Assembly (NCBI GenBank): GCA_029448655.1
Contig: JACCLO010000004.1
Location: forward strand, 1,178,001-1,242,000
Length of the DNA: 64,000 nucleotides
Direction: 5' to 3'
Origin: Wolfiporia cocos
Lineage: Eukaryota > Basidiomycota > Agaricomycetes > Polyporales > Phaeolaceae
The notes under the pieces were generated by a model. That model saw only the letters and a list, made by a program, of their open reading frames with translations. It was not told the DNA's origin and searched no databases. The position numbers and the translations under genes were made by a program. Positions 23,700 to 33,646 of the stretch are shown here, piece by piece. How positions within the stretch are numbered: position 1 is the stretch's first letter; every line of letters begins with the position of its first letter.

Positions 23700-24970
23700 G
23701 CTCGCAAGCCACGGATGCGCACCGTTACGCTACTGCAGACGCGCATCATTACACTATTGCGGACTCAAGTACTCACCTGCGAATTGCATCAGGAAGCTCA
23801 AGAAACAACAATCTAAGCCGTGGGCCGTCAAAGCCGGGCGAAAGCCGGGCCTGGCACATCACTAGCTCAGGATTTACCTCCACAGGTGATGCCACAAACC
23901 CTGGCAATCGCAAGGCAGCCGTGAGCATGTGTGCTGAATACTGCCTCGCGACCATATGCTGATTGACGACTTAATTTGAGAAGTTTGGGCGTAAGCCTGT
24001 GTGGTTCAGCCATTCACAGCTGTTCACCCGCAATTCGTGAATCCAGGCGTAGTCTTTCGCGTCTGAGAAGACGATTCCGGCGCGGTACTCGTCAATCAGG
24101 CATCAGGCCTTTGGGTCACTGTGTGGGATGCAGGATGCCGTCTTTATACACTTAATATGATACAGTCACCGTTCCTTACTCCCGTTCGACAAAATCTAAG
24201 TGCACATCTTGCTTTTGAAAAAACAGGTCTATCGACGTAGCTAAAGAATGAATTGGGTATGAGCAAAACCAATGGCCTTGATGAGAATGAGAAGGATCGG
24301 CTCACTCAATTGATCCATGGAGGGAGAGTGGCCAGCATGTCCATCGACCGATGATATTATATCTGATAGAATATCGACAACGCAGGCCGCAGCTCGATGC
24401 ACGCCCATGTAGTGTAGTACGTAAAGTGGTCGCGTCAGATCGGCAGAGGCTGGCACTGAATAGTGAATATTTGAATTGTGGAGGTGGCTTGTGGCGTACC
24501 AATCCTCGAAGGCTAATACAGAACATTCAATGCAGAGTATAGCTCGGTAATGCCGAAACGTTCTTGTGCGTCCTGTTCTAGCAGTTGCTGATATTGCTCT
24601 CTATAGCCATCTCTTTTTGCTATCGATAGTGCCTGCACCTGCGACTGCCCATCAGGCTTACTACATGTCCATATTTCCATAATCTCGGTCTTCTATCTCC
24701 ACAGACCCTTCACTATCATCATGCAACCCGTCCGGCTAGCTCGGACGAGCGGCGTACTTTCCTCAGTCTGCATACTTCATACTATACCTATACCGGCGTG
24801 CGAGGAACAACTGAGGCGAGACGAGCCAACGTGATGTGGAAGCTTGGACGACGTAGCTTGACACGTTCGAGGGTGGCGAGATGCACAAGATACATTCTGG
24901 GACCAGCCGACAGGAATCCTACTGAGCCGTTGCGCGTACGTCGGCGTTGTCATACGCTCGAATGTAGTGC
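23700..24970. other. Unassigned region with a small coding-like fragment
   Basis: On the minus strand near 23970-24095 an open stretch reads LIDEYRAGIVFSDAKDYAWI followed by HELRVNSCEWLNHTG and a stop. It looks like an exon remnant of unknown family. The rest (24100-24970) has only short frames without motifs. Confidence 0.3.
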
Positions 24971-24973
24971 ACA

Positions 24974-25135
24974 TGACACAAGCGTAACCTAAAGCCCTCG
25001 ACTGGGGGAAGGGGGCTTGCTCAAAGGCGCCTTCCTGGTCCAAGAGAACTCTAGGCACAAAAGGCCAAGACGAGTCTGAGGTTTGCTCAAGACTGTCTGG
25101 CTATTATATAGCTCTACTACTATTTGTACATGTTA
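24974..25135 (-). mobile_element. Relic LTR fragment of the A/B chromovirus family
   Basis: Starts tgacacaagcg like LTRs A and B, and keeps ggccaagacgagtct (the proposed self-priming segment, aagacgagtct at 25067-25077), a degraded TATA region and tttgtacatg. It is much more diverged than A or B and ends abruptly near 25135, so it is an old partial solo LTR. Confidence 0.6.
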
Positions 25136-25348
25136 TGGTGCGCGGCCCGTAAGGCGGGAATTCAAACTCACCCGAGGATCGGCGGAGTTTGAATTGATCG
25201 GAATCTCCGTACGCGAATGTCATAGATTAGAAAACATGTACATACTACTGCTTGCCCAGAGAATACGACACTCGGTCATTATTTATCCGCATACACCCTT
25301 TGAGATGACAAAAATCACACCATTTGGAGTCATTACAATGCATCCAGC

Positions 25349-25458
25349 TGACACAAGCAACACTTCAAGCAACTACTCAGGGGATTGTTACTCGCGTTTC
25401 AGCGCAATCCTAGTCTGAGGCTACTCAAGGCGTATAAGGCCAAGACGAGTCTGGGGTG
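25349..25458 (-). repeat. B 3' LTR, distal part (interrupted by A)
   Basis: First 110 bp on the plus strand of the 373-bp B LTR, cut at gggtg. It continues at 33647. Begins with tg and matches 41372-41481. Confidence 0.93.
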
Positions 25459-25831
25459 TGACACAAGCGTATTCTCAAGCAACTACTCAGGGGAATATTA
25501 CTCGCGTGAAAGCGTATTCCTAGTCTGAGGCTACTCAAGGCAACAAAGGCCAAGACGAGTCTGGGGTACTCCCTGCTCGTCTGGCTGGTATATATGCTCG
25601 TAGGCTGTTTGTACATGTTTGGCTACTGTACAGTATTACGTAAGCTGATAGACCGTTTGTAGAGTATGGTAAACCCTATCGTAGGTGTAGAGCCACATCA
25701 AGGGTGTCTGGGGTCTGTGTAGGCACGTGTGGGGTGTTCGGGGTCCTTGCACGTGATGCATAGGCGGGCGCTTAGATAAGATAAGGGTTGTCTCTAGTCG
25801 CAGGCTAGTAGGAGAAAATCGGCTTGTGACA
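25459..25831 (-). repeat. A 3' LTR
   Basis: 373 bp, begins tgacacaagcg and ends ggcttgtgaca (plus strand). Read side by side it is identical to 33269-33641. TATA-like tatata at 25589-25594. Confidence 0.95.
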
Positions 25832-25845
25832 GTACCCCCTCTTCT
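25832..25845 (-). other. A polypurine tract
   Basis: On the minus strand agaagagggggtac lies directly against the TG start of the 3' LTR, where plus-strand DNA priming occurs in LTR elements. B has the same sequence with one change (aggaggtac) at 33910-33923. Confidence 0.8.
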
Positions 25846-25970
25846 AGCTGCGTGTCCCCACGCCCAGCAATCACTTTGTACATTGTTTGGTCAACATGGC
25901 ACGGGTGGTCTACGGTTTTGGTGCAGATGTGTGGGTGCGCCAGTTGGAGTGTGTTTAAGACCGGGTAGAT

Positions 25971-28900
25971 TCAATATCCTATTGATTCAGGTATAGTGGA
26001 TTCTATCGGTGTTCCAACGCGTATTCCGTATTGCATGACCCGTGTTCGTGGATCGCAGAACCAGAAGTTACGAGCGACGAGCTTCTTTTTGTAGGCGTAG
26101 AATGGTATACTGCCTTTGACAAGAAGCGTAGTGTCTATATCGTCGTATATTATGAACTCCTTCGGGTTCTGCCTGAGTCCCATTTCCTGAGCTTTTCGTT
26201 CGAAGTCTTCCCACTCTGGGTCCCATTTGGTGTCAGAGTGGTCCCAGCCAGTATTTCTGTTTTTCCACTGGTTGCCTGGGGCGGATGGTCTAGCTTCGAA
26301 GAATTTTGTGACTAGCTCTTGGTAATGGTTCAGTCCACGCTTTCGTTCCCATGTTTTAGTCCCGTCAGACCATTCGACTTCTAGCTCGATTCGCCCTCGG
26401 TCTTCCCTGGATTCGAGGATCCTGAGAGGCCTGCGAACGTCATTGCTTTCCGTCACTTTACTATGGTCCTGATTGGGGAAGGCGGGCGGTGTGTATGGCA
26501 GGAGTAAGACCTCGTTGAATACTGGGTATATCCCGCGCATGTCTGCGGGAAGGTCTAGTTCGTATGCTCCGTGCCCGACCTTCTTTGTGACCTTGTACGG
26601 TCCAAACCGCTTGGAGTCCAGCTTCTTGGTTGGGTGGCCCATGTTTATGTTTCGGCCGTCGACCCAAACCAAGTCGCCTTCAGAGTACGATAGTGGCGAT
26701 GCCCGTTTCCTATCGTAGTACTCTTTCATGCGTAGCTTAGCTTTCTCCAGGTTTTGTGAAGCGAGTTTGGATATCATGTGCATGTGTTCGACCCAATCCT
26801 GTGCTACCCCCTCTTCTTGTTCCGGCGCCTCTACACCTGTGAAGGGGTGGTATCCGTGCGTAAGGTAAAAGGGACTATATCCCGTGCTACTATGTACGTG
26901 TGTCTTGTACGCGAAGCTTGCCAGCGGGAGTAAGTCCGGCCAGTTCGTATGAGTATCGTTAATAAATAATCTAAGGTACACCTCGAGTTCCTGGTTCATA
27001 CGTTCCGTCTGCCCGTCTGTCTGTGGGTGGAACGCGGTACTCGGGTTTCCTTGTATGCCTAATCTACGGTATACGTCCTTTATGAATTCTGATACAAATT
27101 GCGGTCCTCTGTCGCTAAATATTTTCTTTGGTAGTCCGTGTTGTGTATATACTTTATCTACGAATATGTTGGCCCATCCTTCGGCTGATAGTTTAGTCGT
27201 TGTTGGTACAGCTATATAGTCCTTTGACTTCATGTCTACTACTACAATGATGGCGTCGCGACCCTTGGAAGTGGGGAGTCCCGTGATCATGTCGACGGAA
27301 ATGTTCTCCCAGTTGTGTGCTGGAGTCGGGTTCGGGTTGAGTGGAGCCGCGCGTTTGGATCGGTCCGGCTTAGCGGCCTGGCACTTGATACAGGCTTTGA
27401 CGTACTGGCGGATGTCTGAGCGCATCTTGGGCCACCAGTAGTGTCGATGTATAGCTGTGTACGTGTTTTCGGTGCCAGGGTGTCCCGCTGAGACGGTGTC
27501 GTGGAACGAGGAAATGATTTTTCCGATTAATTCTTCGTCCCGAGGGATTATTAACCTCCCCCTCCTATATCGCAGACCGTCCTCGGTCGCTTCCCCTACT
27601 TCTACTCCTTCCTTTCCATCGTAGAGAGCGGCTTCCGCTTTGACCCTTTCTTTTACTTCGTCGTGGGTGATACCCTTGACTATAGTATAGAATGAGGATC
27701 GCAGCCTTTCTGCGCTATCTTGGACGAAGAGGTGTGGCTTCAGGACGACTTGCCCTTCGAGGTGATCCTTGTCGTTGCCGTGATCACTTCTCCGGGAAAG
27801 CCCATCGGCCCTTCCATTGGTCTTCCCGGGGATGTGCACGAGTTGTAGGTCGTACTCGGCAAGTTCCGTCATCCACCGGGCTTGTCGTGGATTAATTTTC
27901 TGTGGGGTCTTAAAATACTCTAGGTTCTTATGGTCCGTTAGTACTTCTACAGGGTGTTTGCCACCCATTACGAAATGTCGCCATTCATCAAGTGCGCGCA
28001 TGATGGCGAGGAGTTCTCTGTCGTAGATCTCGTAGTTCCGTTCTGCCGGTAGCATTGTCTTACTCTGGTAGGCGATGGGTTTCCAGACGCCGTCCTGTTT
28101 CTGCATGAGGCAGGCTCCGGTTGCAAAGTCCGAAGAGTCTGCCTCGATGCGGAAAGGGTCGTCGTCGTTTGGTATCCCTAACACGGGTGCTTCGATAAAT
28201 ATTTTCTTTAACTTATCGAAACACTCTTGTTCCGCCGTACCCCACTGCCAAGGCGTGTCCTTGGTTAGGTTTATCAGTGGGCGTGCTACCGTGGAGAACT
28301 TAGGTATAAATCTCCGGTAGAAGTTTGCGAACCCAATGAAGGATTGCACTTCCTTCTTGTTCCGAGGTGCGGGCCATTCTGCCACTGCCGCCACCTTCGC
28401 GGGATCCATGCGGATTTCCCCATGAGAGATTATATGTCCCAAGTATTCTACTTCCGACTTCATGAACTCGCATTTCTCTGGTTTACAGGTTAGCTTGTTT
28501 TGACGGAGAACAAGCAGAACCTTGCGCAGGATCTCTTTGTGTTCTGCCTCGGTCTCCGTGAAAACAAGTATGTCGTCTAAATATACAATGACCTTTCCAG
28601 TCATTATCAGGTCTCGGAAGATGTCGTTCATCAAAGTCTGGAACGTGCCCGGTGCGTTGCACATTCCAAAGAACATCACTAAAGGTTCGTACAATCCCCT
28701 ATTAGTGATGAAGGCGGCTTTTTCTTCGTCGCCTTCTTTGATTCTGACGTTCGTGTATCCCCAACGAATGTCCAATTTAGAAAAGTACTTAGCTCGCTTT
28801 AACTTGTTGAGCAGCTCCGTGATCAGAGGGAGCGGGTACCGATTCTTCTTGGTCATCTGGTTCAACTTCCGGTAGTCCTGAATGGGTCTCAGTTTCCCAT

Positions 28901-31900
28901 CCTTCTTCTTGACGAAGAAGAATGGTGCCCCCCATGGTGACTTGGATGGTCGTATGCGTCCAGTCCGTAACTGTTCTTCTAGAAAGTCGTCTAACGCCTC
29001 TTGTTCTCGGGGCGATAGGGCATAGATCTTGCCGGCGTAGGGTTCGGAGTTCGGTAGGAGTTCTATGGCGTGATCCCACGGTCGCCTTTCGGGGAGTTGG
29101 TCGAATTCCGTTTCCTTAAACACGTCTTCAAATTCGTGTAAGTACTCTGGGACCACCTCTTCGAAAGTCTTGGCTTCCGTGGTTTTGCCGGTGGCGATGG
29201 CGATCTCGGTTGCCTTCGTCGCGCGGACTCGCTCAGCGATGTCGGCCCGGCATTCTTCCCTATTCCGTATCCAAGCGTCAGCGAAGATGTAATAGATATG
29301 ATCACCCTCCTCGATCTGCTCGTGTTCGCAGTCGCAGGTGAAGGTGATTCGGCGTTTCTTCCAGTCGATGGTGGGATTGTGGTCTTCCAACCAATCGAAG
29401 CCGAGGAATATGTCTGCCGAGCTCAGCTCGGTGACGTGGAACTTGCGCGTTTCCAAATGCGTGTCGATCTGCATCTGGAGTTCGACATAGTGCGTCATTT
29501 TGCCCGCAGCGTTGGTACTACCGTCAGCGTTGTACAGTTTTACGGGTTGGTCTAGTGGGAGTTGCTCGAGTTTGTGTTCTTCCACATAGGCACGACTGAT
29601 GACCGATCCCGTTGAACCGGAGTCTATCAGTGCCTTTGTGAAGAGGGCACGTCCGTCCGGGCGGTGGAGGGTGATCGGTACTTCGATCTGCCGTCCCTGT
29701 TTCCCCGTCTGGATTACCACTACATTCCCTCTGAGTTTCTCACCAGTAGAGCCGAACCCCTGTGTTCCGCGTCTGGTTTCCCTAATGCTTTTTACTATGC
29801 GCGTGTCTGGTGTCATGTTGCATTCGAGTATGAACTGGGCGATTCTGTCCCCATACTCGACCTGATAATCTGTTCCAGTTTGATTATTCAGTATGACTTT
29901 TAACCGACCGGTGTAGTCTTCATCGACTACACCGGCCTCCACGTCGACCCCTTTCAAGGCAAGTCCGGACCGTGGAGCTATGCGGCCATATACACCGGGT
30001 GGCATTCGAATCATTATGCCTGTATCCACGGTGATACGCTTCCCGTTTGGTATAACGACTTCCTCCGCGGAGTGAAGATCGTAACCCGCGGCTCCTTCGC
30101 TTTTTCGCTCAGGGGGAATTGCCCGCGGGTGGTCTAAGTATATGTCGAGCGTGACAGCCTTCTTCTTGGCTCGTCGACGCCGCACTTTCTTTTCTGCCTT
30201 TTTCTGGACTGTAGGCTTAGATGCGTCTGCCATCTGCACATCTGAGTCTACAACCGGGTCTACGTCCATTGGCACATAGTTTACATTGATAGAGGAATTA
30301 AGCACGGTTTTATCCTCCCGCCAAGCTCCGGTGGGAGGCTCCTCTGAGGCTGTTACAAACGAATCGTCGGAGCATGTTGAAGCTCCGTCGTCGTCACCAG
30401 GCGCCAAGTCTACAGAACGTGGTACAGATATGTAATCAAATATCGGGGCCCCGGTTCCTAGCCCATATAGTCCATCCACCGGTTCGTTACCCTCCGAGGC
30501 AGATTCGGAGATAGAGATATTTACTGGTTCCTCGATCTCCAGAACTGAAAATTTATTATTAGAGAGGGGACGTACCTGAGTGAATCCGGCTTCCTTCGCA
30601 GCCTCCGGATTTTCCTTGGCCCAAGCGGACACCATTCGCACGAAGTCCTCCTGGGATACTTCCCCAAGGACTTTTTCTGCTGGTGGTGCCTCGACGGCCT
30701 GGCGGGTGCGCGCCGGTTGTGAGGGTCCGGCACCGGTGTTCCCTCCACTGGTAGCTGCTCGGGGCTTCCAGTTGGGTTGGTGCCAGACGGGCTTGTTGCA
30801 GCCCTTCCCTGGTGCCTCTGCTTGTGTCTTGCTGCAAGAGTGGCACTTCCTCTTGAGCAAGTTGGCCCGTTCTTCCGCGGTGGGCTCCGGCCGCGTGGTT
30901 CCCGATGACGATGTTGTCGCCCGACCCTTTCCTTTGTCGGCGACGCCCTTACCCGTGTCACGACCATGGCGCAGCTTTTCTTCGTCGCGGAGATGACGCA
31001 TCGCATTGTCCGTACGGAGGATGGCCTGCTTCCAGGATTCGTAGTCTTCCGGAATCTGGACGTTGTATCCCCGTTGCGATTTGTCGTTTACCGTGGCGGC
31101 GACGAAAGCGGAGTGTACTGCCGTGTAGATCTCTTTCGGGATGGCGGAGGTGACCCAGCGATGTACTATCTGGTTCTCCTTGTCGTATTTCGCCTCCGAA
31201 AGAAGTCTTTCTAGTTCCTGTAAGTACTCCTCGCCCTTGCCGATGGTCATGCTGAGTTTTTCCGCGGCAACCGCCGACTTCTTTTCCAAGTCGGGGTCGT
31301 CGAACTTTTGGTGTAGCTCCCAAATGAAGTGTAGCCAACTCAGATGCCATTGTCCGTCACGGTAATGTTCCCGCGTGAAGGCCATTACCCACGAATCCAC
31401 CTTTGGTCCCCGTATCAACGAGATGGCCGTGCCGATTTTCTTGCTGTCCGTGAAGAGCAGCGGCCGGTTGTCGTCGATGTACAGTTTCAGGCGCATTACC
31501 CAGGCGATGAAGTTCTCGCCGGTGAAGGGTTCGGGTTCGCGCACCTTGGACTTGTACCGGGGGTCAGGCTGCGGCTCCGGGAGCATTGAGTACGCATCCC
31601 ATTGCGAGCTCGCCGGTTTCTCGGGCCGCCACATAGACGCACGCGTTCCCGGGAGAGGCGCGGCTCTCCAGGTGTTCACATGCGCTGTCTGTGGTGCTAC
31701 CGACGGAGGGACCGGGGGCTGTGCTGCCATGACCGAGAAGGGGACCTGCGGGGTGATGACCGGGGGGGTGTATCCGGGCAGGAATGGGTTCGTCTGCCTG
31801 GAGCCGTTCGATCCTCGGGTTGCCGGACGGGTTGCGGGGTTCACCGGTGGTGGGGATCCCATGTGGACGGATCTCACCCAATTTTCTACCGGCCGGAAAC

Positions 31901-32513
31901 GTTCTTCCGGGACCGATGGTACTGACCGACGAGGGGCGGAGTGCTGGCTGTGTAGCGATGCCGCATCTCCTGCCGCGATTGCATCTGCCTGGAGACGTTG
32001 TGCCTCCCACAGGAACCGTGCTCCCATGTCGGCGTTCCACACACCGGTCTGAACCATTGTTGCTGCTACCGTCTGGCACCGAAACCCGAAGTCCGCCGAG
32101 GTTGGGTTGGGGGGGAACGCCCATTGTAGAGCCAGGGGCGAGTCAACATGTGCTAGGGGACTCGCGCCGCGGATTGTGTTGGACTGTTCTCTTGCCATCT
32201 GGAATGCCTGTTCCAGTCGCTCGAGACCAGGGCCATTATCCTCTACCGATGCTCCTAAGGGGAGCGAGCGACCGGGGGATACCTGTCCTATTGTTTCGGT
32301 GTGGGCCGGGGCGACTTCGATGTTGGGGCGGGGGGCATGAATGCTGTCGGCTACCGAGAGTAATGCGAAGTCCTCGGGTAGCCCATGCATTTGGTAATTC
32401 ACCCACTGCCCTGGGTGGAACGGGTTGTTGGTGACCGTGGGGGTGCCGGCGGGGAGCGGGATGTGTTCGGGTCGGGGGCCGCGGATGTAGTCGAGGTTGT
32501 GCGGGGCGGCCAT
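25971..32513 (-). CDS. A Gag-dUTPase-protease-RT-RNaseH-integrase-chromodomain polyprotein
   Basis: One 2,180-residue frame encodes the whole replication machinery. Order by approximate residue: Gag with an odd Cys/His motif at 557 (CHSC...C...H); an acidic linker; a full five-motif dUTPase 785-925 (GAAGYDL at 807, GRIAPRSGLALKG, GVVDEDYTGR, GDRIAQFILE, RGTQGFGSTG); aspartic protease with DSGST at 964; RT with YLDD at 1311; RNase H from about 1455; integrase HHCC zinc domain about 1670 and DDE core 1740-1850; the GPY/F module (RFGPYKVTKKVG); a chromodomain (RILESREDRGRIELEVEWSD) about 2030-2070; then a C-terminal extension. Gag and Pol are fused without stop or frameshift, as in Tf1. The TGA at 25971 replaces a Trp codon of B, and the same frame stays open beyond it into the LTR. 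No other defect seen. Confidence 0.95.
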   Translation of the reverse strand: MAAPHNLDYIRGPRPEHIPLPAGTPTVTNNPFHPGQWVNYQMHGLPEDFALLSVADSIHAPRPNIEVAPAHTETIGQVSPGRSLPLGASVEDNGPGLERLEQAFQMAREQSNTIRGASPLAHVDSPLALQWAFPPNPTSADFGFRCQTVAATMVQTGVWNADMGARFLWEAQRLQADAIAAGDAASLHSQHSAPRRSVPSVPEERFRPVENWVRSVHMGSPPPVNPATRPATRGSNGSRQTNPFLPGYTPPVITPQVPFSVMAAQPPVPPSVAPQTAHVNTWRAAPLPGTRASMWRPEKPASSQWDAYSMLPEPQPDPRYKSKVREPEPFTGENFIAWVMRLKLYIDDNRPLLFTDSKKIGTAISLIRGPKVDSWVMAFTREHYRDGQWHLSWLHFIWELHQKFDDPDLEKKSAVAAEKLSMTIGKGEEYLQELERLLSEAKYDKENQIVHRWVTSAIPKEIYTAVHSAFVAATVNDKSQRGYNVQIPEDYESWKQAILRTDNAMRHLRDEEKLRHGRDTGKGVADKGKGRATTSSSGTTRPEPTAEERANLLKRKCHSCSKTQAEAPGKGCNKPVWHQPNWKPRAATSGGNTGAGPSQPARTRQAVEAPPAEKVLGEVSQEDFVRMVSAWAKENPEAAKEAGFTQVRPLSNNKFSVLEIEEPVNISISESASEGNEPVDGLYGLGTGAPIFDYISVPRSVDLAPGDDDGASTCSDDSFVTASEEPPTGAWREDKTVLNSSINVNYVPMDVDPVVDSDVQMADASKPTVQKKAEKKVRRRRAKKKAVTLDIYLDHPRAIPPERKSEGAAGYDLHSAEEVVIPNGKRITVDTGIMIRMPPGVYGRIAPRSGLALKGVDVEAGVVDEDYTGRLKVILNNQTGTDYQVEYGDRIAQFILECNMTPDTRIVKSIRETRRGTQGFGSTGEKLRGNVVVIQTGKQGRQIEVPITLHRPDGRALFTKALIDSGSTGSVISRAYVEEHKLEQLPLDQPVKLYNADGSTNAAGKMTHYVELQMQIDTHLETRKFHVTELSSADIFLGFDWLEDHNPTIDWKKRRITFTCDCEHEQIEEGDHIYYIFADAWIRNREECRADIAERVRATKATEIAIATGKTTEAKTFEEVVPEYLHEFEDVFKETEFDQLPERRPWDHAIELLPNSEPYAGKIYALSPREQEALDDFLEEQLRTGRIRPSKSPWGAPFFFVKKKDGKLRPIQDYRKLNQMTKKNRYPLPLITELLNKLKRAKYFSKLDIRWGYTNVRIKEGDEEKAAFITNRGLYEPLVMFFGMCNAPGTFQTLMNDIFRDLIMTGKVIVYLDDILVFTETEAEHKEILRKVLLVLRQNKLTCKPEKCEFMKSEVEYLGHIISHGEIRMDPAKVAAVAEWPAPRNKKEVQSFIGFANFYRRFIPKFSTVARPLINLTKDTPWQWGTAEQECFDKLKKIFIEAPVLGIPNDDDPFRIEADSSDFATGACLMQKQDGVWKPIAYQSKTMLPAERNYEIYDRELLAIMRALDEWRHFVMGGKHPVEVLTDHKNLEYFKTPQKINPRQARWMTELAEYDLQLVHIPGKTNGRADGLSRRSDHGNDKDHLEGQVVLKPHLFVQDSAERLRSSFYTIVKGITHDEVKERVKAEAALYDGKEGVEVGEATEDGLRYRRGRLIIPRDEELIGKIISSFHDTVSAGHPGTENTYTAIHRHYWWPKMRSDIRQYVKACIKCQAAKPDRSKRAAPLNPNPTPAHNWENISVDMITGLPTSKGRDAIIVVVDMKSKDYIAVPTTTKLSAEGWANIFVDKVYTQHGLPKKIFSDRGPQFVSEFIKDVYRRLGIQGNPSTAFHPQTDGQTERMNQELEVYLRLFINDTHTNWPDLLPLASFAYKTHVHSSTGYSPFYLTHGYHPFTGVEAPEQEEGVAQDWVEHMHMISKLASQNLEKAKLRMKEYYDRKRASPLSYSEGDLVWVDGRNINMGHPTKKLDSKRFGPYKVTKKVGHGAYELDLPADMRGIYPVFNEVLLLPYTPPAFPNQDHSKVTESNDVRRPLRILESREDRGRIELEVEWSDGTKTWERKRGLNHYQELVTKFFEARPSAPGNQWKNRNTGWDHSDTKWDPEWEDFERKAQEMGLRQNPKEFIIYDDIDTTLLVKGSIPFYAYKKKLVARNFWFCDPRTRVMQYGIRVGTPIESTIPESIGY

Positions 32514-33256
32514 TGTATCGTAATGAAGTTCGTATGTAAGGAATGTAGAGTTGCGAAAAACAGCGCTACCCGCCCACTGTGGATCAGCCTATAGCTGCGA
32601 TCGGGGTGGTAACTAGAAACTGTTTCTCCACTCTATTCAGAGACCACCTCTTTTCGGAGGTGCGCCAAGAAACGCCAAGGGGTTTTCAGCCCAAGGCCGG
32701 CAAGTAATCTCTGCCTCCGAAACCTCGTCCAGCCCCGAAGCTAATTCGGGATACCGGGGGCACGGGATCTAAACCCTTGGGATGGAGGGTCTAAAAACTA
32801 TCGTATTGGGCCAAGTGGCCGTATAGTGTGAGCTGTGTCGCGCTCCTTCAGCCGCCTTGTGGGGCGCTGGGTTGTATGGTAACGGGGGGGCGGTAATGCC
32901 CGTATAGTGGCGCGGTAATGCGCGTAAATAGGTGCCCAGTGCCTCTGTAATCTGCCGTAGGGCCCCTTAACGCCTTTGATTATTTCGCGTCGGGTACACG
33001 TCTACTACGGTGGGGTTGAAACCCAAAGCCTTTACGCCGTATTGCACGACGGTGGCCCAGTAGTTTAGAGACAACGGTAGGAGTGGTCCCCTACACGCTG
33101 TTCACAAGTGTATGTCCCCCAGAACCCAGTCCCTTGTCCCTGGGATACGGGAGGATAAAAGTTTAAACACCCGAGTCGAAACTCGAGGGCGAAGAAACAG
33201 TGCACTTTGCCCCTAGTGCGCCGGGGTTGATCTGGAATGAACTCAGATCGGGGAGG
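32514..33256 (-). other. A 5' leader
   Basis: About 745 bp between the primer site and the gag ATG (32513). It contains conserved blocks shared with the B leader (40605-41359), including a cctcgtccagccccgaagc segment, and likely carries packaging or translation signals. No coding frame supported. Confidence 0.6.
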
Positions 33257-33268
33257 AGACTCGTCTTA
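33257..33268 (-). promoter_or_regulatory. A primer-binding site, self-priming type
   Basis: Immediately inside the 5' LTR the minus strand reads taagacgagtct. Its 11-nt core aagacgagtct is the reverse complement of agactcgtctt inside the LTR (33362-33372), about 30 nt downstream of the TATA motif. No match to a tRNA 3' end is evident. This arrangement is that of Tf1-type self-primed elements. Confidence 0.7.
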
Positions 33269-33641
33269 TGACACAAGCGTATTCTCAAGCAACTACTCAG
33301 GGGAATATTACTCGCGTGAAAGCGTATTCCTAGTCTGAGGCTACTCAAGGCAACAAAGGCCAAGACGAGTCTGGGGTACTCCCTGCTCGTCTGGCTGGTA
33401 TATATGCTCGTAGGCTGTTTGTACATGTTTGGCTACTGTACAGTATTACGTAAGCTGATAGACCGTTTGTAGAGTATGGTAAACCCTATCGTAGGTGTAG
33501 AGCCACATCAAGGGTGTCTGGGGTCTGTGTAGGCACGTGTGGGGTGTTCGGGGTCCTTGCACGTGATGCATAGGCGGGCGCTTAGATAAGATAAGGGTTG
33601 TCTCTAGTCGCAGGCTAGTAGGAGAAAATCGGCTTGTGACA
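33269..33641 (-). repeat. A 5' LTR
   Basis: 373 bp, identical to 25459-25831 as read. Promoter-proximal features on the minus strand: TATATA at 33399-33404 and the proposed RNA 5' end agactcgtctt at 33362-33372. Confidence 0.95.
33399..33404 (-). promoter_or_regulatory. TATA box of the A 5' LTR
   Basis: tatata on the minus strand, about 30-33 nt upstream of the segment complementary to the primer site. The spacing fits Pol II initiation at that segment. Confidence 0.6.
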
Positions 33642-33646
33642 GGGTG

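Larger units (their letters stand above)
25459..33641 (-). mobile_element. Chromovirus A (Ty3/gypsy), apparently intact and young
   Basis: 8,183-bp element inserted in the 3' LTR of element B with the 5-bp target duplication gggtg (25454-25458 and 33642-33646). Two 373-bp LTRs (25459-25831 and 33269-33641) read as identical. One 2,180-codon gag-pol frame fills the interior. A self-complementary primer site abuts the 5' LTR and a polypurine tract abuts the 3' LTR. Identical LTRs and an open frame imply recent transposition. Confidence 0.95.

Noticed and set aside
25083..25418. 111-codon frame ending in the B LTR
   Set aside because: It crosses the relic LTR, the B target site and the B LTR, so it is not a gene as such; only the possible MULE link is kept as a note.
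31375..32434. Plus-strand frames of 216-225 codons
   Set aside because: Antisense shadows of the A gag coding sequence.
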